Shown here: positions 22,882-32,746 of the stretch, piece by piece
Numbering within the stretch: position 1 is the first letter of the stretch
Layout: each line of letters opens with the position of its first letter
From: Echria macrotheca
Lineage: Eukaryota; Ascomycota; Sordariomycetes; Sordariales; Schizotheciaceae
Reading direction: 5' to 3'
Assembly: GCA_030411725.1 (NCBI GenBank)
Contig: MU839852.1
Coordinates: forward strand, 186,001-250,000
Length of the DNA stretch: 64,000 bases
The notes under the pieces: model-generated
Database searches by the model: none
Told to the model about the DNA's origin: nothing
Seen by the model: the letters and a program-made list of their open reading frames with translations, nothing else
Made by a program: the position numbers and the translations under genes

Positions 22882-23736
22882 CTACTTCTCCCGGTGGTCC
22901 GCGTATCTTACCCCCCGTGACACCGTAGCAATGGCAGCCGAGTCGTGTACGAGCATTATGAGGTTCTGTATACGGCCGTAGCACGTCTCAAGCTTAACGA
23001 GCTGCCCGGGGATAATGGGGATTTCACCCGCATTCATCGTCGGGCGGCGGCCCCCCTGGGACACCTCCAGACCACCCTGGTTGTTCGCAAAACCATAGGT
23101 ACGCACGTGCGTTAGGAGACGCGAGCGACCCCAACAGGCACCCAGCTCGTTGTTGTATTCTGTCACCCGGCGCGACTCGTGCTTGTCGAAGTGCTTGATG
23201 ACGTCTGAATGGGCCTGCGCTATGGTGAGGCCGTCGGCGAGCCGGAGGAACTGGTCGCTCGCGGCCGACCCGTTCTCGTCGCACACGATGAATGTCAGGC
23301 CATATCGACTCCAGTTGAGATTGGGTTTCAAGTAGGCGGGTGCGCCAGCCCTGCGCGCTGCTTTCGGATTGCGGGGAGGCGCCTCGATTGTTGGGGCTGC
23401 GTTCTTCCTCTTCTTGCTCGGGGTCATTGGGACGGGTAGGTCGACGTCCCAGGTGCCAATGTGGATGCGTGAATGGACAGCCCGCCGGTCAGGGATTTCG
23501 CCCGGGTGGCGATTAGTCGAATTGGTGTTCCAGCCGTCTGCGAAGACCAATGCCCAGAATCCTGCGCGGGACTCTGCGCTGGGGACCTCGCCAGTCCTGC
23601 CGGCTTGGGCGACGAGCTTGATGATGTCGTCGCACATCGTCTGCTGTTCGGCGCTAAGGTCCGTGATCGAACTGAGCTGCCGCGGCAGCCCGGAGTGGTG
23701 CTGCGACGACGGGATAGCGGCCGGGTTCGCTGCCAT
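22882..23736 (-). CDS. Hypothetical protein, 284 aa
   Basis: Single-exon frame on the minus strand starting at the ATG 23736 (MAANPAAIPSSQHHSG) and closing at 22882. The frame is clean over its whole length and its composition is protein-like. No signal peptide, membrane segment or known motif is recognised. A basic patch (TPSKKRKNAAP, about residue 105) could be a nuclear localisation signal. The C-terminal half has a mixed alpha/beta look (LTFIVCDENGSAASDQFLRL). It is divergent from the HET gene, with 762 bp between the starts. Confidence 0.6.
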   Translation of the reverse strand: MAANPAAIPSSQHHSGLPRQLSSITDLSAEQQTMCDDIIKLVAQAGRTGEVPSAESRAGFWALVFADGWNTNSTNRHPGEIPDRRAVHSRIHIGTWDVDLPVPMTPSKKRKNAAPTIEAPPRNPKAARRAGAPAYLKPNLNWSRYGLTFIVCDENGSAASDQFLRLADGLTIAQAHSDVIKHFDKHESRRVTEYNNELGACWGRSRLLTHVRTYGFANNQGGLEVSQGGRRPTMNAGEIPIIPGQLVKLETCYGRIQNLIMLVHDSAAIATVSRGVRYADHREK

Positions 23737-24498
23737 GCTTGACGCGGAATTGGGGGAAGGGGAAGGGCGGGGTCTCGATAGACTCGTCGACTGGCTGAGA
23801 AGGCATTACAATCCCCGGATGAAGAGGAGAGCTGGTTCCTTGCTTGGATTTGGAAGGAGTTGACTAGGTGAAGGGTGGAGGAGAAAGAAAGGCAGCGCGG
23901 GAAGAATCGCAAGTGAGGCAGAAATTCAACAGTTCGCGAGTAGTCCACACCAAGAGAAACAATCACAAAAACGGCAGGAGCGGCGCCCCACCCCTGCCAC
24001 TTTGGTTGAATAATAGCTAGGTATTGAACAAAAATCCCATTGTTAATTTCCTCCCCGAAACAAGAAGCCGACGAGTCGCCCAGGATGTAGTTCGGACTTC
24101 ATGTGAATATTGCTCCAAGCTAACGAAGCCAGGTAGCGATACCCGATTTCGGGGAATGCGAATAATAAGCATTTTGGTAGAAAGGCAACCCTGAACGGTT
24201 GGTGCGGCTATCGAAGGAGGTTCAACCATCCATCGAATGTTCTGTCTCGGTTTACACCATTGGGTAGGACAGTAGTCGTCGCCGATTCGCCGACACATGG
24301 CTTCAGAGGCTCGCTGCATATGTTGTGGCTGGCCAAAGTACCTTACTGTACCACCCTACCGCTGTCTAACTTGACTTTTTGTCGGTGTGTATATGAAGGT
24401 GAAATCCTGGAATCCAATGCATTGGAAAGAAAAGAAAACACTCCTTCGCACCAGCCAACTCGAGAAATCAACTAACAAAAGACCGGATCAAGTCGACC
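23737..24498. promoter_or_regulatory. Divergent promoter region
   Basis: 762 bp between the minus-strand hypothetical gene and the HET gene. The last 60 bp before 24499 are A/C-rich leader. No specific operator could be identified. Confidence 0.4.
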
Positions 24499-27309
24499 AT
24501 GGCGCTCGACTTCGACCTGGATAGCTGCAACCTCTGCGCCACCGGCCTATTCGTCTTCGACTACGGCATCAGCACACCGACCGAAGGCCAGGCCCAAAGA
24601 CTGACCAGGCGACTGTCATGGCACCTCTTCCACGAGCATTGCAAGCGCTGCAATGACGATATGTTCGTTGACAACACAGCCCTCTGCGGATTCTGCCGAC
24701 ACCTCCGGCTCGGCCATCTATTCCGCTGTGTCGACATGAAGAAATGGCGACTCGCCGACACCTTCATCAAGCTCTGCCGGTTCGAGGACATCTCGGAGCG
24801 GATGGCGTGCTGCTCGTTCTGCCGGCTGATCATCCGGAGCGGGATGCCGTACGGCTACTTCACCGGGTTTACGGACATGGCTCGGCTCGAGGGCTGTGTC
24901 GTCAGTTTCTCGGTGAGAAGAAGGCGTGGGATTTTCCCTCGAGTAGAATTCGGATTGGACTACTGGCTTGGAGGGAGGCGGATTCGTTTTGTCGATCCTC
25001 TGTCCACCCATGGAGATGGCGATGCCGGCGGCCACTCACCCGGCTCGTCTGAATTGGAAGGGCTTCGGTCCAGTGGAAAGCGCTGCTCAAAGAAAACATC
25101 TGCACGGATAGACTGGACTCAAGCCAGCCGCTGGTTGGCCGAGTGCCACAGCGAGCACGATGAGTGCGCCAGCTCCGGAACCAGCCCAGGAACCCTCCCC
25201 GCCAACTTCCGCGTCATCGATGTCGAGAGGCGGTGCATCGTCGATACACCCCCGCCCGACCGCAATTTCGTCGCCCTCAGTTACGTCTGGGGGCAAAGCC
25301 CGGACCCGACCAAGCTCCACGCCACCAAGTCGAACATGCAAAGGCTCCTTGTCGACGGAAGCCTCTCCGCCGCGAAGATGCCTCGCACGGTCGAAGACGC
25401 CATGGAAGCCTGCAGGCGGCTCGGGGAGCCGTACCTCTGGGTGGACCGGTTCTGCATCGTCCAGGACGACGCCGACGACAAGGGCGAGCAGATCGCGGCC
25501 ATGGGCGCCGTGTACTCGCTCGCCAAGCTTGTCCTGCTCGCCACCGACGGGCACAGCGACAGCGGCATCGCGGGCGTCAGCCACGACCGCCCCCAGAAGC
25601 AGCTGAGCTACCAGATCGCCGGCATCACGTTTACCAACGCGCCGGTTGGCTGGCGCGAGATCATCAACGGGTCGTCCGCCTGGTCCACACGCGGCTGGAC
25701 GTATCAGGAAGCTATCCTCCCGACCAGGAAGCTGTACCTGACAGAATCCCAGGCATTCTTCGAATGCCGCAGGAGCGTCTTGAGCGAGGACGGGTCCGAA
25801 GAGATGGCTATATACTCGCCGCTCGGGTTGCGAAACCAGCCGTGGGATCCGGCCGTCGACGTCCTCTACGGCCATGTCAGCCGCTATCGGGCAAGGAAGC
25901 TCACCAATTTGTCGGATATTTACAACGCCATCGACGGCGTCGCGAGTGCCCTCTACGGGAGGTTCGGCTCGCTCTGGGCCGGTCTTCCGCGCCAGGACTT
26001 TGACAGGGCCTTGCTGTGGTGTCTTGACGCACCACCACCACCACCACCACCACCACCACCACCACCAGCAGCTCAAAATGGTCTCGACGGTCTCGCGCAC
26101 CGCAACGAACACGGAAAAACGTACATGTACCCCAGCTGGTCGTGGTCGTCCATCAACACGATCAGTACTGCGCCGGGAGACTACATCGACCGGAGCGACA
26201 TGAGATACCACGGCACAGTGGTGCCCTGGGCACGTCGTGACCCGTCGTCGAAAGGGGTCGCCGAGAGCGTCGCAACCGTCGGAGGTATCCCTCTCAGCGA
26301 CCTTGAATCTAGACAAGAAAAATTCAAGTGCACGACCTGCGCCGACGAAAGACCCGAGCTCGTGTCGGAGAGCTTGCTGTACGTCGCCGTCGCGTGGAGC
26401 CTTGGCTGTGTCGTCGACAGATCGTACCCGTTTGATCAGCGGATGACGTTCGACTCGCTGAGGTCCCTGGTTACGGCCCGGTGGACCTGTCGCCACGGAT
26501 ACTGGCTTGATATGTTGCTACCCACATTCAGCAACTCTAGCGCTCCTCAGAAAAGTGAAGACGAACAGGAATCGCTCTCGAACAGCCCCGACACCATCTT
26601 TGCTTTTGTGCAGAAGTCCTCTTCCTTCCGGGTACGAGGCCCTGTGCAGAGCTCAACCGGCCCATCTGGAGAGTTGTGCATCGTAGACAGAGACGGCCGA
26701 CCCGCCGGTCTTTTGGTCGGACAGGACCTCGGTCTAGGGTTGCACCCCGACGGCATTGCCGTGGCCGATTTCGAGTTTGTCGCTCTGTCTGTGGGGGACA
26801 CTTCCCAGGTCGTCCGGTCCAATGGCAAGCTGAAGCTCGTTATCGAACGGGACTTTAAGACGCCTTGCGGCAATGAGTCCGAGTCTCCTTCCGGCGAGTT
26901 CGAGGTCTCTTCCAACGAGCCCGAGTCGCCTATCAACAAGTCCGAGGAAGACGTCACTGAACAGAACCTCAGGTCTGAGCGGTTGCTCTCCAACGCATCT
27001 GAGTCGCCTTCCAACGGGCCTGAGGAAGGGTGGGCCGCAGAGCTCGGATCCAGCGGCCGTTCGACTTCGTCCGTGATGAGGCCCTATGGGTGGGATTCGG
27101 ATTCGGATGACAAGGATATAAATCTAAAGGAACTCACCATCTGGGACTGCGAGGGAAATCCTCTCTTCCCGCTTCCCGTGGTTTATGTTATGATGGTGGA
27201 GCGCGCACATGGAAAACCTCTGGTTGCTCGCCGCATCCGCATGGGTTGGATATACCTTACCAGCTGGGCCGAATCCCAGCCTAAATTTGAAATGATCTGG
27301 TTGCAGTAG
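24499..27309 (+). CDS. HET-domain protein with cysteine-rich N-terminus and polyproline tract
   Basis: Single exon, 936 aa. The N-terminus (about 10-115) holds repeated Cys pairs (CNLC, CKRC, CGFC, CCSFC) of a zinc-ribbon-like kind found before HET domains. The HET domain starts at FVALSYVWG (258-266) and runs to about 420 with PYLWVDRFCIVQDD and STRGWTYQEAILPTRKL, all standard HET blocks. An in-frame CCA microsatellite (about 26031-26066) encodes about a dozen prolines near residue 515. The tail (about 790-840) has loose repeats around the motif SNEPESP. HET proteins act in heterokaryon incompatibility, a programmed cell-death reaction after fusion of unlike strains; whether this one segregates with incompatibility is unknown. 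Confidence 0.92.
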   Translation: MALDFDLDSCNLCATGLFVFDYGISTPTEGQAQRLTRRLSWHLFHEHCKRCNDDMFVDNTALCGFCRHLRLGHLFRCVDMKKWRLADTFIKLCRFEDISERMACCSFCRLIIRSGMPYGYFTGFTDMARLEGCVVSFSVRRRRGIFPRVEFGLDYWLGGRRIRFVDPLSTHGDGDAGGHSPGSSELEGLRSSGKRCSKKTSARIDWTQASRWLAECHSEHDECASSGTSPGTLPANFRVIDVERRCIVDTPPPDRNFVALSYVWGQSPDPTKLHATKSNMQRLLVDGSLSAAKMPRTVEDAMEACRRLGEPYLWVDRFCIVQDDADDKGEQIAAMGAVYSLAKLVLLATDGHSDSGIAGVSHDRPQKQLSYQIAGITFTNAPVGWREIINGSSAWSTRGWTYQEAILPTRKLYLTESQAFFECRRSVLSEDGSEEMAIYSPLGLRNQPWDPAVDVLYGHVSRYRARKLTNLSDIYNAIDGVASALYGRFGSLWAGLPRQDFDRALLWCLDAPPPPPPPPPPPPAAQNGLDGLAHRNEHGKTYMYPSWSWSSINTISTAPGDYIDRSDMRYHGTVVPWARRDPSSKGVAESVATVGGIPLSDLESRQEKFKCTTCADERPELVSESLLYVAVAWSLGCVVDRSYPFDQRMTFDSLRSLVTARWTCRHGYWLDMLLPTFSNSSAPQKSEDEQESLSNSPDTIFAFVQKSSSFRVRGPVQSSTGPSGELCIVDRDGRPAGLLVGQDLGLGLHPDGIAVADFEFVALSVGDTSQVVRSNGKLKLVIERDFKTPCGNESESPSGEFEVSSNEPESPINKSEEDVTEQNLRSERLLSNASESPSNGPEEGWAAELGSSGRSTSSVMRPYGWDSDSDDKDINLKELTIWDCEGNPLFPLPVVYVMMVERAHGKPLVARRIRMGWIYLTSWAESQPKFEMIWLQ
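26031..26066 (+). repeat. In-frame CCA microsatellite in the HET gene
   Basis: About twelve uninterrupted CCA units coding for proline between the HET domain and the C-terminal region. Such tracts are prone to length change between strains. Confidence 0.9.
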
Positions 27310-27475
27310 ATACCTACATAGGAGAGAAGCTCTCACGTTAGGTAAGTACTTATTCCACCCAAATGCCATTCCTCAGAACCGGTATGAATACATAGATAGA
27401 CAGCACCAAATGGACTTCCTCCACATATTACCAGATCCCAATTCCAAACAGCCGACAAAGTCTATAAATCCCACT

Positions 27476-29180
27476 CTACCGATGCCCATTTGCCAAGAAG
27501 GGGGTCTTTTCGTCCCCTACCTTCCCATTGCTATCCTCATGCTTCCCATTGATAGAAGCCTTCTTCGTCTCCACTACCTTCTCATCCTCCTCGTCCTCAG
27601 GCTCGTACAGAATCTCAGCCAGGATCCGCCTCGCAGCAACCACCCTACCGCCACCAGACCGCTTGCACAGCTTGGCCAGCTCCTTGGCCCGTGCCGTATA
27701 CAGCGATGACCGCCCGCCGATCAAGACATCGACCAGAGCAGCACCCAGCTCGTCACCCCGACATACGGCGCCTTGCGTCTGCTGGTTGCCCCAACGGCCG
27801 ATGCCGAGGATCTCTGCGCGCCGGGCAAAGTCGTACGTGTCCATCCACACAGGAAGAACAACCTGAGGAATACCGGCACTAACACAATTAGATTACTTCC
27901 CAGACATAAGCAACAACGTTAACTCACCTGACGGCCTCCAAGAAGGAATTCGCCCCTCCATGGTGCACCGCACAGATAACCGTATCCCGCTCCAGCACAG
28001 CCAACGGCTCGGCATCGATCCACTCCACAATCTTGACCCTACCAGACTTCATCTCTTCCCCCAAAATCTCCCCAACCCGACTACCCGGCCCCTCGACCTC
28101 GTACTCGCCCCGCCGCATCAACTTCCACAGCACCTGGATCTCCTGCAGCCTGTCATCCCGCCACAACACACCCCTCACCCTCTCGAGCATGATGCGCAGC
28201 GCCGTGGCCATCTCAACGGCAAAATTCTCGTCCAGAAACAGATGCGTGCCTAGGTTAACGTACACGGTCGGCCCGCGCGCGATCCACTTGGCCAGGGTCG
28301 GGTCGGCCTCCTCGAGCGGCGCGTACGGCCGCAGCATCGGTCCACAGGGGAGGATATACCCCGGCAGCACGGCGAGGGGAAACTCCATCTCGGGCAGGTT
28401 GGCGACGAGGAACCGGATGCCGAGCCCGGGGTTCAGACTCAGGTCATTAAGCGTCGTCAGTCGCGCGGCGCCGGCCGTGTGCGTGCGCACGTACGTCTCG
28501 ATGGCGCGGCGGTGCGAGTCAAAGAAACCAGCCAGGATAATAGCCAGCAGGACGAGCAGGATGTTGGCGGGTATGTGCGAGGCCGGGACGGGGAACGTGT
28601 CGGGCGAGCCGATGCACGGGTACTTCCACAACGGCTCGCCGTCGGGCTGCATGGGCATGGCGAAGTCCTTGATGGAGTTGGGCGAGAGCACGATGAAGTT
28701 CTGGCGTAGGTGGCGCAGCGCCGTCAGCGCGGGCGAGAAGGCCGGGTCGACGGCCACGACCGCCGGACGCGTCGCCGCGAGGATACAACCGATCGAGTCC
28801 ATGATCTGCACGAACTCGGGTCCGTTCCACGGCAGCGTCACTTTCAGCAGCAGCTTCATGCGGCGGATCGCGTACACCAGCTGCACCGTGTCGACTGTTT
28901 TCAGACTCTCGCGCTCTGCTGTGAGTTCGGGCCGCGACCACGCCGAGACCATGTCGATACCGTCGATCGGGTGGAATACGATCGGCCGCGCTGACGGGTT
29001 CGTCCGCCGTGCGTGGTCTGATGTCGATGCTACCGCCTTCTCGATCGCTGGGAACGACGCAAAGTGCACCTCGACATCTTCGTGCTGGAATGACGTGAGG
29101 AGCGCATAACTCGTGGCCAGGAACACGTTGGCCTGGCCGTGCTCCGAGTTGGTGAGCAGGAGCACCCGTTTCGGTGCCAT
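27476..29180 (-). CDS. UDP-glycosyltransferase family 1 protein
   Basis: Two exons on the minus strand, 29180..27928 and 27878..27476 (551 aa); the intron 27879-27927 (49 nt, GTGAGT/TAG) lies within the donor-binding motif. The N-terminus MAPKRVLLLTNSEHGQANVF is the GT-B acceptor-domain start with a Rossmann-like strand and a glycine-rich turn. The C-terminal motif HHGGANSFLEAVSAGIPQ (spliced) followed by VWMDTYDFARRAEILGIG is the fungal version of the UDP-sugar signature. An internal hydrophobic stretch (ANILLVLLAIILAGFF, about 205-220) may be a membrane-association helix. Expected reaction: sugar transfer from a UDP-sugar to a small lipophilic acceptor. Acceptor and role are unknown; no biosynthetic cluster is evident around it. 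Confidence 0.9.
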
Positions 29181-31025
29181 GGCCCTCTTGTTTCTGTTTG
29201 TGTTTCACTCGGTCGGTATAGAGGACAAAAAAACAAAAAGGGGGCGGACTTGGCGTCGTGCCCGTTACCAGGTGTACCTTGCAGTACCAGCAACTAATAT
29301 TACCGACTGTCAGGAGGGCAGGAAGATGAGGGCTGGGCTTGGCATGGCAGGCGCCGGTAGATGGCTGCAGTCTTAAATGTGACACCTAGCAGAATACCCC
29401 AAATGGAACATAACAGCCCGGCTTCCAGAAGGTCATGTTTCCCGGTCGGAAGCCGCTCGGGTGGATGGGGGAACGATCCGAGGTGGAGGGCGAAGAGGCG
29501 GGATCGTCATGGGATGCGTGTTAGACGAGGCCATCATTGCCTATCGGGACCACGGAGGAGACATGCCCAATTGATGAAATACCCGGAACGAGATATTGTT
29601 CGAGCGAGCTACAAGCTCGCTAGTGTGTGTGGTCTTTTCCGCCGTGACAGCGGCGTCGCAAGGATAGTGGTACCAGCGGTCCGATAACGTCAATGTCGCC
29701 AAGCTTTTGGGCGTGTGTCCGGTTGCCAAGCGAGCCGCTCTTTTTCTCTGGATATAGCTGCAGATCATACAAAAGGCGGAAAGCGGAGGGAACAGCCAAA
29801 AGAAGTCCAGAACGCACTGGGCAGTGTGCAAACCGGGGGTGGGGGTTTTGCCAAGGCAGCCGCATTGCTTGGATGATGCCGACGGGATCGGTAAAGCTGC
29901 CCCCCTTGTCGCCTTTTTGTTGTATATCAGAGACGGGCTATCTTGTTTCTGTCCCTTGTTTATTAACGGTTCGGCCGGGTCTTGTCTGTCTGCCCACACG
30001 GACGGGCAAGCTTCTTTGGCTAAACTCGAGGCACCAATCGCCACGCCGAGTATTTTGGGAAGCAGTCGTCACCGCCGACGGGAGGCCAGCCCAACCAAAA
30101 AGGCAAAAACTGCCTGAATTGCGACCGTGTTCCCGGCGCGATGGTCCAGCGATTCCAGTGCAGTTCTTGGCTTGACCAGACAGAGGGGAAAGAGGGGGTT
30201 CTAGACCCGTGCTGTAAGGTGCCATCAGAAATCTGCTCTGATGCCGGACATCATCTATGTTAAAAGCTTGGCCACCCCTTCGACGTCTGGCTATTCACGA
30301 CCCAGATGTAACATGCCGCAGCAGAGTTCCATTCGGTTGAGTGCCTAAATACCGGCCCTCCGCACCTCGGTCATGCTGAGATGGGATATACCGTTGGCGC
30401 GGTTTGTGACGCGAGCTCGACACGAAAACCCGGAAATTGTCGGACATGTTCCTCACAAAGTTGTTGGAGATGTTGCAGTTCTTGCACAGATGAGGACCGC
30501 TCCCATACTCGCTCCCCAACACGGATGCAACTCGAGCTCCGCTCTTCCACTGTCCCGGTTCGGTCAGCAGGCCACTTAACCCCCAGAGTTATCACTGTTG
30601 CCCCTCAGGAGACGGAGTGGTGAGCAATTCAAGGCTCCCGGCCCGCGTGGTCCAGGAAAAAAAATGACGATACAGACACCAATCTAAGCGTGTTTCTTTC
30701 CAGACCAGGGGTGCCAACATGTATTATACCTATATCCCGGTCGGGGACTCTCAACTGGTTCTCAGACATCGGAGGAATCTCGAGCGATTGTCCGGTCCGG
30801 AGAATACCGATTCGTGACCTAGGAACGCTTACTAAACGAAGCGGGAAGAAAGCGGACCGATGTTGCCATGTCTTTCTCACAGAATCGGGCATAAGCACCG
30901 TGCCGCTATATCCATTCCCGCGGCATGAATACCAAAGTGCGGCTCAAATACGCCGGGTCAGGGACTTGGCAGAATGACAACGGCTATTCTTTCCGTCCCA
31001 AGCAGGTGTCAAATTCACAGCGTCG
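29181..31025. other. Intergenic stretch, nothing recognised
   Basis: About 1.85 kb between the start of the glycosyltransferase and the 3' end of the F-box gene. Short frames on both strands give no family signal; no RNA gene or transposon feature is seen. Confidence 0.5.
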
Positions 31026-32570
31026 CTATCCGTCAAACACCACTCGATAGACATGAGGCGGGCATCCAGGTCTTGGAGGAAGGAGGCCCCTGTTGCCTGT
31101 CCAATAGTATATGGATCGGATGGTTAGCTTCACATTGGCTTTCCGGAGCGCGTCGGCCAGAAGTTGATGGTCTTCACGCAGATGCCTATGCGTCGCTTCG
31201 ACGATGACATGCTCGAGCTTCGGGAACCGAACGGACGCCTCTGCCAGCGCCAGTAGGTCTCGGTAAAGCGTCGACCAGTAGACGGCAAATCCGATTCGAA
31301 GGACCCGAAGGGACGAAGGTAACCTTGAGAGAAAACCCTCGGGCGTGGACAATGAAGCGCTGTGGTCATCGTCTGGATTGAACTGTAAGGTCCTGGGAAA
31401 TATGGGCCCGTACAGGAGATACTGCTCGATCTCAAGCTCTTCCAGGGCTGAAAATGAAGAAAAGGACATGCCCGATCCGGAGGAGTAGTTGGCGAGTTGG
31501 AACCGAGCTGCCTCTTCGAGGTGAATGACGTGCGGACCAGCAGTACTGGAAGTGAGGCCAAGTGTCGAGTAACTGAGACGCTTCAGCGTGGCTGCGACGT
31601 GAATTAGGTGGCGCTCCGGCTGAAGGACTTCATTAAAATTGGGATCGACAGAGTCGTCATCGAAGAACTCGAGATCCTGCAGCATCGGACAGCATTGGAG
31701 TATCCTCTCCAGCTCGTGGATGGTAAGGCCGTTGGTTGACAGCTTGCGCAGGGATGGCAGTGGCACATCCCATGGCTGATGGCGATACCACTCCCAATAA
31801 ACATACTGCCAGTCTCCAACACAGTCTGGTGCGATGATCGTCTGCAGGTTCGGGCAATGTCGAAGCAGCCCCCGTGCTTGGTACAGATGGTATGCCCGAT
31901 CGTCGTTGTTGTGGATGAACGGTTGCTGGCTTGCGCCTGGGAAGGCCAGATACGTCAAGTTCGGCAGGTTGTAGGACCATTCGAGGTGCAGGTACTCAAA
32001 GGGACGCTGCAGGCAGAGCTTGGTAAGCTTGGGAGAGATAGCCATAACCAGGTCCTGGAAGTTGACAAAGTGGGGGGGTCCGCGACTGCTGCGCTGGGCG
32101 AGCCGGCCTCCCAGAGCCGCTGCGACCTTGCGGTAGACGACCTCGACCTCGCGGAAACGGGTCTCCATAAAGGCGAAGCGGGCTTCATCTATCTGGGCCT
32201 CGGGGTCGAGGAAGGGGGTGTACAGGGTTAGGGCTCGGACGCAATCCGCCAGATCGGGACGTTGCACAATGGCAAGAGCGAAGACGAGTGGACGTGTGAA
32301 GGACAGCGGCCACATTTGTCGATCCAAGTTGGGGAACCAGTGGAAAAGGATGGGCTGGGCAATATCCCGTAGCCGCTTGCAGCACATGCTCAGGCGGGAG
32401 AGCAATTTCTGGTGGGAGCGTGCCGTTGTTGCTACGCGGAACGGGGCCACGACGATGTTGTCGATCTGGCAGTGGGGACAGAGCCGGGTGCAGATGTCGA
32501 TTAAGATCTCGTTCGGGAGGTCGAGGAGGCCGATGGCTCGCCGCCTATCTGCTGTCTGGCGCTGGCTCAT
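31026..32570 (-). CDS. F-box protein with leucine-rich C-terminal region
   Basis: Single exon, 514 aa. The F-box is near the N-terminus: LLDLPNEILIDICTRL at about residues 15-30, followed by a conserved-looking helix LSRLSMCCKRLRDIAQPILF. The rest is an irregular leucine-rich solenoid (NLPNLTYLAF, LPSLRKLSTNGL, LPSSLRVLRIG). F-box proteins of this type recruit substrates to SCF ubiquitin ligases through Skp1. The substrate cannot be told from sequence. The gene is in tandem with the MYND-SET gene upstream of it. Confidence 0.88.
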   Translation of the reverse strand: MSQRQTADRRRAIGLLDLPNEILIDICTRLCPHCQIDNIVVAPFRVATTARSHQKLLSRLSMCCKRLRDIAQPILFHWFPNLDRQMWPLSFTRPLVFALAIVQRPDLADCVRALTLYTPFLDPEAQIDEARFAFMETRFREVEVVYRKVAAALGGRLAQRSSRGPPHFVNFQDLVMAISPKLTKLCLQRPFEYLHLEWSYNLPNLTYLAFPGASQQPFIHNNDDRAYHLYQARGLLRHCPNLQTIIAPDCVGDWQYVYWEWYRHQPWDVPLPSLRKLSTNGLTIHELERILQCCPMLQDLEFFDDDSVDPNFNEVLQPERHLIHVAATLKRLSYSTLGLTSSTAGPHVIHLEEAARFQLANYSSGSGMSFSSFSALEELEIEQYLLYGPIFPRTLQFNPDDDHSASLSTPEGFLSRLPSSLRVLRIGFAVYWSTLYRDLLALAEASVRFPKLEHVIVEATHRHLREDHQLLADALRKANVKLTIRSIYYWTGNRGLLPPRPGCPPHVYRVVFDG

Positions 32571-32746
32571 GATTTCGGGCGGACTGGGAGCTGGTTGTCG
32601 CGGTCGGGTCGTGGTGCAGCTCGGTGCGGGGCAGACTCGTGGGAATACAACCAGCAGTCACCTCGTCACGCACTCAACCAGCGGGTCACTGGACGAAAAA
32701 TCGTGGCCTGTCATCAACTCGCCAATCAGGTTTTATCTGCTGCTAT

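Noticed and set aside
25087..26496. Long minus-strand open frame (469 codons) antisense to the HET gene
   Set aside because: It lies wholly inside the HET coding region, is driven by GC-rich codon bias, and shows a low-complexity Trp/Arg/Gly composition with no family signature.
28033..29109. Long plus-strand open frame antisense to the glycosyltransferase
   Set aside because: It mirrors the codon-position bias of the UGT gene; the UGT has clear motifs and a supported intron.
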